64,000 nucleotides of DNA. Origin: Holtermannia corniformis (Eukaryota; Basidiomycota; Tremellomycetes; Holtermanniales). The notes below the pieces were generated by a model, which ran no database searches, was not told the origin of the DNA, and was given only the letters and a program-made list of their open reading frames with translations. The stretch covers positions 1 to 64,000 of the forward strand of contig BCIJ01000048.1 of NCBI GenBank assembly GCA_001599935.1. The letters run 5' to 3'. Of the stretch, positions 11,061 to 20,699 are shown one piece after another (within the stretch, counting starts at the first letter, position 1; each line of letters opens with the position of its first letter). The translations under genes were made by a program, and so were the position numbers.

Positions 11061-12604
11061 ATGGACGACGCCCATACTTGCCAGAGGTGTCGTCAGGTTG
11101 GTGTTCACCTTGTATGCCGAGCTGACAGTTAGCCGCTCTTGCTCGATCAATCCATCAGCGGGATCTCGCAAGCCCAGTACGACTTGATCGCATGTGAGTA
11201 ATGTACAGTCAAAGCCCTCTGACGTCGCAGCCGCCCTGCCCGCACGAGCACCTCCTTCAACCCTCACGCCCGTTCAAAAACTCGCAGCTCTCCCTGCTGC
11301 ATCTCAAGAAGCCCAGCAAGCATGGGCATCGGCCAACCCGCTCGAGTCGTTCATCCTCCTCTCTGAATCGCAGGTCGTCCCACCGCCGTCGACTATCCCA
11401 ACACAGAAATCACCCCTAGCTTTGACCCTGCAGCTACACCACCTCCTCTCGTCTCGAACCCCACTGTCCCACCCTCTCTGTACAGACTGCACGACGCTGC
11501 TCCAGGGTGTCCTCCAACGCCAGCTCGAAGACGTGCAAAAGGAGCGAGACGGCTATATCGCTTTCGAGCGAGAGGTCGCTGGGACGCAAGGCTCGGAAGA
11601 GGAACTGCAAGAGCTCGAGAGACAGCTGGCCGCCCTGGAGAAGGAAGAGAAGAATGTCAACAAGGAGCTCAAAGAGCAAGAGGCAGAACTGCAACAGGTG
11701 CACGCTCAAGAGGCAGAGCTCGACCGCCAAGACGCCGAGCTTCGCCAGCAGGAACTCGAGTACGTCCATCTCTCCCAGCGCACCGCTCACTCCCGAGCTA
11801 CCTGCAAGCCCACAACGCACAGACGCAAGAGCTCGCCACTCTGCGTGCCAACCTTGCAACACAACAAACCCACCTACTCCTCTCCACCTCTCTTCTCGCT
11901 CGCCTCGAGGCTACCAACGTCTACAATGATGCATTCCAGATCGGCCACGTCGTTCAACCCGGCAGCAGCCAATCCGTCGGCACGATCAACGGCCTTCGAC
12001 TCGGTGGGCGCCCGTCGGTAGACTGGGCCGAGATCAATGCCGCCTGGGGTCTCGTCGCACTTTGTGTCGACCGCATCGCCGTCAAAGTCGGGTGTACATT
12101 CGAGAGGTGCGTGAGCATGCGTCAACAACGCTGATAATCAGGTGGAAAATTGTCCCGCTGGGCTCCTTCTCTCGGATCGAAGACTTGCCGCCGGGCAAGA
12201 ACTCTTACGAACTGTGCGTTGCAGCTGGCTGGACGTAGCTGACGTTAGATACGCCTCGTCCGAGCTCACCCCCGCGCGTCTCCTCCAAAATAGACGGTTC
12301 AACTATGGCCTCGTTGCCCTGCTCGACTGTATCAAGCAGCTTGTCGAATTCGGTCGCCGTGGCGAGCGCGGCTGGGGCGGCGGTGGCATCGAGTAGGTGG
12401 CTCATCACACTTCCCCGCTGACAGCGCAGAATCAACAAAGACCGCATTGCAGACAACTCGATCCGCCTCGGGTTCGGCATGGGCATGAGCATGGGCATGG
12501 GAGCCGGTCAGTCGGGCGACGAGCAATGGACGCGCGCTTGTCGTTCAGTCCTCGCCGTACTGAAGCGAATCCTGGTGGTCGAGAGCGAGCAGGACAGGGT
12601 ATGA
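11061..12604 (+). CDS. ATG6: Beclin 1 / Atg6 (Vps30), PI3-kinase complex subunit
   Basis: Regulatory subunit of the class III phosphatidylinositol 3-kinase (Vps34) complexes in autophagy and vacuolar sorting. The first exon encodes MDDAHTCQRCRQ and splices into PLLLDQS, the Cys-x-x-Cys opening of Beclins. The middle is a long coiled coil (QEAELQQVHAQEAELDRQ and neighbours). The evolutionarily conserved domain is clear: TNVYNDAFQIGH, GTINGLRLGGRPSVDW, EINAAWGLVALCV, VPLGSFSRIE and FNYGLVALLDCI. The C-terminus has a Met/Gly-rich loop (MGMSMGMGAG). Starting at 11061 restores the zinc-knuckle motif, which a start at 11194 would lose. Its stop lies 9 bp from the stop of the convergent VMS1 gene. 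Confidence 0.92.
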
Positions 12605-12613
12605 ATATACATG

Positions 12614-14672
12614 TCACCGACCGAGCCTAGCCTCTGCCGCACGCGCCCTGCGTTCTCTCTCGATCCGCGCACGCATCTCGGGTGTGAGCCCCGCCAGGTC
12701 CCCTTGCTTGCCACCAAGCCGTTGCGGCCCTACAGACGGCGCGGCAGGGACGGGCACGACGGGCACGACATACTCTGGCTCCTCCACCTTGGCCTTTTCC
12801 CTTTCCTTGAGCTTCTCCTTCATGCCCCGACGTCGCTCGACGCGCTTCTTGCCTTGCTCAGCCTCCATTTCCTCGGTCAGACCCGATGGGACGTGTGCGC
12901 CGGTCCAGTCCCACCTTTCGGCGTGCGTGTGTGCAGACCGCCGAAAGACGTTGCGTACACCCTTGGTGCTAGCCACGTCGTACGCCGTCCGCTTCGACGT
13001 CTCATCGGGGAGCGCGGGTTCAGTTGGATCCACTTGCAAATCGTCAAGCAGCCAGCGAACGACATCTTCGTGGCCGGCAGAGGCTGCAAGCGCGAGCAGA
13101 GTGTAGCCTTTGCCATCGCCCTCGCCGTCCTCTACCCGCACACCAGCCAGCTCGGCACCGTGCTTGTCCCAAAACGCAGCCAGCGGCTCGAGCTTGCACT
13201 TGCGCACCATGTCGAACAGGCGACGACGGCGATCACGCTTGGCTTCCTGCTCTGGCGTCAACTTTGGCACGGCCGGCTTGGGCGTTGGCGCAGGCTGAGC
13301 GGTGACCGGCTTTGTCGTCTTGGGCTGGAGCGAAGCAATGTAGGCGTCGTCGAGTGCTTGCAGTGCTTCTTCAGACAGGTGCGAGATCTTGACCTTTGTA
13401 AGCTCGTGAAAGCAGCGGATTAGCTCTTGCAGAGTCTGCAATGTCAGCCAGACCAAATCAATCAGGTACTCACCGGCCGGCGGGTAGGAAAGGGAAACAC
13501 TCGGATGCGCTCATCGCCCTTGGCTAGCGGTGCACCCTCGTAGCCCCAAAAGCTTCTCTTGCCGGCCGTGCTCGCGCGGATGAAGATGCGCTCGCTCTGG
13601 TGTACGTCTTCCGCCCAGTCGACCAGCAGCGCCTGGATCTCCTCTTGCAACGCCTGCTCGCCATAGCGACGCAGCATGGCACCCGCCGAGTTGGCTTTCG
13701 ACTTGGCATTATCGTTGATCGACTGACTTCCACCTTGCTTCTTACGCGCTGGGATCGTCAGCTCAGCCTGTCTCTCACAAACACCCACTGGTGTAACGAT
13801 GAAACGTCTTGTGCTTGAGGATCCTGACTTCACCTGCCCCCTTGACCGTCTGCTTTTCGTTCCGTCCCGCCGGATGCAGGCTGACGACCATGCCGGCGAA
13901 ATGCCCACCGGCTACCATGAGCAAAGTCAACCGGCGTTCAGGCTCAGCCTCTGGCTGTAGCTGAATCGTCTTGAGCGCCGGGAGGTACTGCTGGCCTGAC
14001 GAGAGGTTGGAAGGGAACAAGGCGCGATGGATACCAAACTGCGTGTCCTTTGGGATCGTCGCGAGCAGTGATGAAGAGCCTTGAGCGGTAAACCAGATGA
14101 TGGACGTTCGGAGTTCGGCACGGCGCCGACGGTCTGCAGCCTCTGCTTCTTCGTCACTGTCGACAGCTGGGTCTGCACCTGACACGGTCTGTCGTTTGAG
14201 CAGCTTGGTGACCTTGTCGGCGCCATCGGTGGACGAAGAGGATGAACCGGAGGAAGACAGAGAGCCGGATAGCGACGAGATGCCTGCAGTGTCAGCTATA
14301 TACCTGTGAGAGTCACTCACCCTCTACCAAGCCCTCAAACTCGTCCAAACCCACGACCCGACCCGCGCCCTTGCCCGTCAGAGCCTCGAGCCTGAGCTTG
14401 GTGTTGTACCGATGCCAGTCGCTGCGAAAGTGGACCCTCTGCTCTTCGACCGAGTCGAACGCGGTGCCCAGGCATGTCTGGCAGATCAGGCTGCCTGCTG
14501 GTGCTTGCTCTGGCGGCGGCGATACCTCTGGCTCGCGGTGCGAAGGACCTGGCTCGGCCGCTTGGATCGACCGAACGCTCAACGCATCGAGCAGCTCTTG
14601 CGGCAGCTGGTACACTGATATATTGCGCAGCAGGGGATGCTGCGAAGACGATGCAGACGACACGACCGACAT
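12614..14672 (-). CDS. VMS1: Vms1/ANKZF1-type peptidyl-tRNA hydrolase of ribosome quality control
   Basis: Vms1 releases nascent chains from stalled 60S subunits and works with Cdc48. Order of parts: a C2H2-like finger (ICQTCLGTAF then VHFRSDWHRYN), the VLRF1 release-factor domain (SIIWFTAQGSSSLLATI, GHFAGMVVSLHPAG, HKTFHRYT), then the catalytic-loop region KKQGGSQS followed by KSKANSAGAMLRRYGE. After that come an ankyrin pair (YTLLALAASAGHEDVVRWLL, KRTAYDVASTKGVRNVFRR) and a C-terminal charged coiled coil with a VIM-like RRARAAEARLGR. GGSQ is the loop expected to carry the functional glutamine. Several short introns are present. Confidence 0.9.
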
Positions 14673-14775
14673 GTTGATCGTGGTTGTCGATTGATGGTCA
14701 AAGATTTCTGCGTCATCCTGCCGGGATCCCGATCGAGTATAATGCGATGCATGAGTGGAGATGCTATGCTATATT

Positions 14776-16355
14776 CTAGTGCTTCAATGCCGCTGCCTGC
14801 CTCTGTGCCCACTGCTGCAGCATACGGGTACGCAGAGCCGAGCCAGGCTGGCGAAGAGCACCGGCCAGCGCAATCAGGCAGGTCAACAGCACCACGCTGC
14901 CGGCTTGGTGAGTTGCCGCAAGGTGGACGGGCACGAGGTACAGCAGCGTGGTGATCCCGAGCGTCACCTGGAGCGTCACAGCGCCCGCAGTGAGGTACGT
15001 GAGCTTGCGCGCGGACAACGGGAGGATGGTTCGAAGGCGTGGGTGCCGGATCACAAACGGCAGGGAGAGCACGACGGCGAGGGTCGTGGTGGCCTGCCAT
15101 GTCAGCTTGGCTGCAGCCTCTACGGAAACTCACAAAAACACGGTGATCCCACTGGACCGTCACCGGGTTCTCGAGCAGATTCCTCCACCAGAGATCCGAG
15201 CGATCCGCCTTTTTCGCAAACCGCCAGTCCATCAACTCGTCCGTGTCAGGCATGAGCTTGCCGCCCATGGTCGGGAACTCGTTGTACACGAGCCCAGCGT
15301 CGAGACCAGCGACAAACGCACCGCTCGCGGCTGTGAAGAAGACCATGAGAGTCGCGAGGCGGACAAAGTTCTTGTAGCGACGGATCGGGCCCAAGCCGAG
15401 CGTGTTGATCTTGCTGACGACACCGGCGAGATCGGTCTGGGCAGCCTTTTTGAACTTGGCGTCTGACCGAAGCGCAATGGCCGTCTGAACCATGCCAATG
15501 TAGAGTGCGAGGGCGGCAGAGAGGTGGGCGGCGAGACGGTACTGGCTGACGCGCGGAACAGAGTTGGTGTCGAGGATCTCCTGGTCAAGCCCAGACTTGA
15601 CCATGTACCAGCCCAGAGCGCCCTGGGCGGCAATGCCGAGTCCTAAGCCGAGCATTTGGAACTGGAGCGAGCGAGGCAGGCGGTAGCGCGTAATGTAGTA
15701 GACCGACGGAAGAATGAACCTAGCGTTGTCAGCTCGACTCGGCGCAGGTCGACTCACGCGACACCGAGCACGCGGCCTGCAATCCGATGCGCCCACTCCA
15801 TGTAAAAGATCCGTTTAAACTCGCTCATCTCCAGCTTCGAGTTCATCCTGCTTCATCAGCCGCGCCCCAGTCTATCGCGCAGACCCACATGATGCCCTCT
15901 GGGCTGACCCTGTACTTTTCCCACTCGACGGCCCACTGCTCGTCCCCGATCGGCGGGAGAATACCGGTGATGGGCTCCCACTCGGTGATACTGAGTCCCG
16001 ACTCGGTCAGGCGCGTGAGGCCACCGATGATGATGATGAAGAAGACCATGCCCGAGCACGCAAAGAGCCATGTCGACACGCTTGGTGGTGCTTCACGCGG
16101 TGGGAGCTCGGTCGGTGCAGCCTCAGCGGCGGCTGCATCTGTTGGCGAGGCCAAGGTCGACGAGCACCGAAGGGCGGCGAGGATGGCAGATCGGGATGGA
16201 GGGAGCACGCGTGCTTTGGAGAGGGATCGAAGGGTCGGCGGGGNGGTAGCTATGCGATAAGAGAGGGAGCGTAGGGGTGTGATGCAAGCTCGTTTGCTGA
16301 ACAAGTTGGGTAGGGCTGCGAGCCCGACCCGAAGTGGGCGCGAGCAAGAGGCCAT
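14776..16355 (-). CDS. COX15: COX15, heme A synthase
   Basis: Mitochondrial inner-membrane enzyme that turns heme O into heme A for cytochrome c oxidase. The N-terminus is a basic presequence (MASCSRPLRVGLAALP). Signature segments: GGLTRLTESGLSITEW, MEWAHRIAGR, VKSGLD, VSQYRLAAHLSAAL, GAFVAGLDAGLVYNEFP, WDHRVFV, VTLQVTLGITTLLY and LAATHQAGSVVLLT. The conserved histidines in EWAHR, AAHLS, WDHR and ATHQ are the expected heme ligands. Multiple hydrophobic spans fit the eight-helix family. One undetermined base at 16244 falls in the presequence. The gene ends about 100 bp from the VMS1 start and is transcribed in the same direction. Confidence 0.93.
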
Positions 16356-16726
16356 CTGCAGCCGTTAGCAAACGAGCGACGGGCTTTACGATCTGTGAGA
16401 GTGTAGGCAAAACTCACTGCTTAGATTACACCCGATCTCAGCGACACCGCAAGACGAGTGGGTACTGCCGATCGCCGGGTGCCGGCTGTGACTTTCTCGC
16501 TGATACTTTGACAAGTACAGATATCTCTTGACGCCCTTGCTCTGTATACGCCTGCCCGACGCTTTACTCGTACCAACGTCTTGCTGTCGATCTCGGTCAG
16601 AGCGGTCTGACTTTTCCCGCCGCTGGTTGGCTCGCCGCCGTCCGGACACCCGATCTCCATAACAAGTATACATCGATGCAGCACAACACGGACGCTCGGA
16701 ACACACAATCAATGCACGGATAGGAC
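16356..16726. other. intergenic region, COX15 promoter side
   Basis: 370 bp between the COX15 start and the acyl-CoA dehydrogenase stop. No gene or clear regulatory motif was recognised. Confidence 0.5.
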
Positions 16727-18699
16727 TCAAGCGGGGTAGATGGAGCTTAGGTGACGCGAGACGATCAGGCGCTGGATCTGAGAGGTCCCTGCAGTCGTTG
16801 GGATCAGCAGCGATCGGGCATCCGGTGCACGACGGACCTTCGTCTGCGGAAAGGAACGGCGTCAGCTTGGTCGACGTACGGGACGGCAAACGACGCACAG
16901 AGCTCGTAGATCTTGGCGTCGCGGTACAGCTTCTCCATCGGCAGCTCGGTGTTGAACCCGGCGCCGCCAAAGACTGCTGGCGGTCAGTCCTGGTTGCGAG
17001 CACGTACTCTACACACCCTGCACGCCGAGATTGGCATTCTCCACGGCCGTCTTGGATGCAAACGCTTTGGCCATCGAGGCGTAGAACGCTGAGGCTGTAA
17101 GCTGGTGCCACCGGATTGCAACGCACTGTTCTTCTCTCCCGCATCCTTGGCCCACGCGCTCTTCCATACCAACCCACGCGCAGCTTCGACTCCGATCGCC
17201 ATGTCGGCCAGCATGAACGCCACACCCTGGTGCTCGATGATCGGCTTGCCCATGGTCTGTACGATTAGCGCTGGTCATGCGAGCCGGTCGCACCCACCTT
17301 GCGTTCCTGGGCATACCTTGTCGCTTCTTCGAGAGCGCGCTGGGCTAGGCCGACCGCGGCGGCCGCGACGAGCGGACGAGTAATGTCAAACGCCTTCATC
17401 GCGACTGAGCACCGTCAGCTTGACATCCTCCAAACACGACGCACTCTTGAAACCCTCGCCAGGCTTCCCAAGTACATTCTCGGGTGGCACGACCACATCC
17501 GTAAACGTCACCATCCGCGTGTCCGAGCAGCGTTGACCTGACATGTCAGCTCGCATCGCTCAGACAGACCGCACTGACCCATGTTGATCTCCTTCTTGCC
17601 AACCTCGACGCCCGGCGTGTCCGCATCGACCACAAAGCCCGTCATCCCGCGTGACGCGGGTGCGTCAAGATCCGTCTTGGCGAGCACAAACTGGCGCAAA
17701 CTGGCGTCAGCTACGGCCAAGTTGGTCGTGGCAACGCACAAACCAGTTGGCGTGGCCGGCATTGGTGCTGCGTCCGTCAGGACTGTCGGCCAGGTCGCAG
17801 CCAGACTTACATCCTGTAAACATCAGCACAACTCTGTGGGTACGACGCGGTACTAACCACATCTTGCTCCCGTTCAATACCCAGCTGTCACCCTTCTTCT
17901 CAGCGCGCGTCTTGATACCTGCTACGTCCGAGCCGGCGCTTGGCTCGGTCTATCCGGTTAATCAGCAAACATCCTCTGCTCGGACGGGACGTACCACACA
18001 GTACGCTGCCACCAGCGGCTCTTCTGTCATCCGCCCAAGGTACTTGGTCTTGGTCTCGTGACTAGCTGCAACAATCAACGGAGCCTCGGCCAACCCGTTG
18101 GCTGTGTGGGTGAGCGACGTTGAGCTTGGTACACACACTCACCCTCCATCGCCGTCTGCACGCCAGAGCAGCCAAACGCAAGTGACTCGGAGATGACGGC
18201 GCAGTCGAGAAGACCGAGACCGGGTCCTCCGTACTGCAGGCGATCAGTGAGTGGCAAACGCAATAGTTGGCCGCACCTCCTCGGGGATATGCGTGTTGAG
18301 CAGTCCGAGCGAGTGAGCCTCCTTCAGCAGCGGCCAGGGGTACTCCTATCGCGAGTCAGCTATGAACGACTTTATACAGGCAGCGAACGCACCATGGTCC
18401 GGTCATAGTGCGCCGCTTGCGGTAGGATACTCTCGCGAGCAAACTTGACAGCGAGCTCTGGGATCGGTCAGCACCGACTGAGCAGCGTCAAGCTCGACAC
18501 CTACCCTGGATCCCGCGTTGTTCGTCTGTAAGGGTAAAACTGACCGCTGTCTAGTGTCAGCCTGGTGTGTCCCGTTGCACCGCGCACACTGACGACCGGC
18601 TGGCGCGACGCTTGCATAGCTCCTCGACGTTGAAGCACGTCGGATCGGATGGCTGGAGCAGATGGAGCGTGCCACAGAGCGTGCAGTCGATGGTGCCAT
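16727..18699 (-). CDS. medium-chain-type acyl-CoA dehydrogenase, mitochondrial
   Basis: FAD-dependent first step of fatty-acid beta-oxidation. About ten short exons splice into one frame: presequence (SIRRAST-like basic start), [127 protein letters not shown] and [16 protein letters not shown]. The EGTSQIQ glutamate is in the position of the catalytic base of ACADM. The last two introns near 16765-16900 must both be removed to reach [16 protein letters not shown], which supports the model. It is closer to ACADM than to the short- or very-long-chain types, but substrate length cannot be set from sequence. Confidence 0.88.
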
Positions 18700-19037
18700 A
18701 GTGTAAGATCTTGCAAGAGTAACGAGGAAGACTGTGACCGCCTGGTTCGATGTTGTCTAGCGATGAAGAGGATCGACAGCGGGCGACCGGTAACTTGGCA
18801 ACCGGCGATCGCTCGGCTGCACCCAGGCGCGCACTCAGGCTTGCGGGAGGGATACCATCCTATGCAGCGTGCTGGGATGCTACAGCTCCCTGAGAATGGA
18901 ATCAACCGAGTCGGACGATCGACCGAGAACCCAAAGGATGCCATGCGTTTTGTTTGCCTGCTGTCACCTAGACGAGCTACAGAAAAGTACTCTCCGCCTT
19001 GGACAGACTCATCTTGGACATCCTGCCCACCCCGATC
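18700..19037. other. intergenic region, divergent promoter
   Basis: 338 bp between the acyl-CoA dehydrogenase start and the first GNAT start. No gene was recognised; the two genes diverge from here. Confidence 0.5.
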
Positions 19038-19681
19038 ATGACGGTCATCTCAGCACCCAGCCAACTCACCTACCGCCTGGCCTGCGACGCCGATCAGCCC
19101 CTGTTGCAAGACTATCGCGTTCAGTGTGGATGGGGCCTGGAAAAGCTCAACGAGTACTGGGGTCACCCAGACCGACCTCTGTGCGTGCTGCTACTCGATG
19201 GCGAGGCGATTGGCATGGGCGGTTGGCTGCTAGAGATGCCCGGAGAGCCAGAGGTCGCGAGTCGGGCCACAAACACGGTCGAGATCAGTGAGTGATCATG
19301 GTTGGGCAAGAGCTGGACGGCTGAGATGCAGTCTCGCTATTCCTGATCGCGAGCAAGCAAGCCGGTGGGATCGGTAGCCGTGCGCTCGCCCTGCTCGAAC
19401 AGGTAGCGAAAGACCGATTCGGAGCCAAAGTCGTGACCGTCTCGACGTCGGCGTACAAAGTCACTGGCGGGCCGGAAGCTTGGGGGGAAGAGATCAAGAG
19501 CGAGCCAGCCAGAGCACTAGGGTGGTACAAACGGATGGGCTATGAAGAGTATCAAGTGGGTTGTGCGACGGCCATGGTCTGTGCTGACATGCAGGCTCGG
19601 CGACCGCTGTATCCTCTTCCTCTGCCGGATGATCCAGACCGCAAGACGACGGCTGCGTTCTTGAAGAAATGCATCGCATGA
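19038..19681 (+). CDS. GNAT-family N-acetyltransferase, copy 1
   Basis: Probable acetyl-CoA-dependent acetyltransferase. Three exons: AcCoA-fold N-terminus (LACDADQPLLQDYRV, GWGLEKLNEYWG, RPLCVLLLDG, IGMGGWLLEM), then QAGGIGSRALALLEQVAK, the acetyl-CoA pyrophosphate loop region, and GWYKRMGYEEYQ before the last exon. Start ATG at 19038 is the first ATG in frame before the conserved part. The gene is a tandem duplicate of the next one, sharing YRVxCxWGL, DPDRPLC-like HPDRPLC and IGMGGW. The substrate is unknown. Confidence 0.8.
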
Positions 19682-19757
19682 GCTGGTGAAAGGATGGCAT
19701 CAAAGGATGTGACAGCTGACATGGCCGCATGCCCGATCTTGATCACTGACAACCGTG

Positions 19758-20409
19758 ATGGACTTGGCTGATCCACCACTCAGCCATCGTCCCGCATGCG
19801 CCGACGACCTCGCACTGCTACAGCAGTACCGCGTCGAGTGTACTTGGGGCCTCGACCGGCTCAATCAACGATGGCTCGATCCCGATCGACCGCTCTGTGT
19901 GTTCACTCTCGCCACGCCGCACGGTGATATCGACATTGGCATGGGCGGCTGGATCCTCAAGGATGCGGATGATCCACAAGCAGCAAGCCGGTCGCGAGGC
20001 GTCGTCCAACTCAGTGAGTGCAAGCATTCCCAGAGTGAGGTGCTGACGAGCCAGCATCATTGTACATCACCAAACGCTATCAACTGCGAGGATACGGTCG
20101 GCGCGCTCTCGAGATCCTCGAGCACGTCGCAAAAGAGCGACACCGAGCCAAGACGATCACAATCGAAGTGACCGCATACAACGTCACCCCTGTCCCGGGC
20201 GCAGACTGGTTTCAAGAGCATGTCGGCGAGCCCAGCTGGCAGGTCGAGTGGTATCGTCGACAAGGATACGAGGTGTACCGCGTGCGTAGGCGTCGCTCGT
20301 GTTGCGGAGCTGACTTGGCCAGCCGAACGAAGCCAAGTATCCTAGCCCCACGCCCGGTCGGCCGGACTGGAGGTTGTCGGCTACCTTTATGCGCAAGCGG
20401 GTGGCATAA
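19758..20409 (+). CDS. GNAT-family N-acetyltransferase, copy 2
   Basis: Paralogue of the gene just upstream, with the same three-exon layout and intron positions. Key segments: ADDLALLQQYRVECTWGL, DPDRPLCVFTLAT, IGMGGWILKD, YITKRYQLRGYGRRALE (an R-x-x-G-x-G/A acetyl-CoA loop, QLRGYG), EVTAYNV and WYRRQGYEVYR. Only 76 bp separate it from copy 1. The final exon (PNEAKYPSPTPGRP to KRVA) parallels that of copy 1. The loop is closer to the classical Q/RxxGxG/A motif than in copy 1, where QAGGIGS stands in its place. Confidence 0.82.
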
Positions 20410-20699
20410 GCATGCATGCCTGCCAAACATGACGGATGCCGATGAGATTGCCCTGATGAAGAAGCATCGCACGAGGCACGCAGATCCTTTGGCCGCACTC
20501 GTATCGATCAGCGAGACAGCAGCCAGCATCAGCTTCACGGCCTACTCGCTGCAGCTGCTCTCACGAAGAGCTGTGGTTGTCGCTCCATGGTGATGGTCAA
20601 GGACGAGCCCAGCTGCCATTACGGCACTCATTGCTTGGCAAGGGTCAGCTCAGCGACAAGATCGTCCATCACGACTTGACCAAGTGATACTAGCACGCC
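20410..20699. other. intergenic region upstream of the Zn2Cys6 gene
   Basis: 290 bp, no gene seen; it presumably contains the promoter of the transcription factor. Confidence 0.4.
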
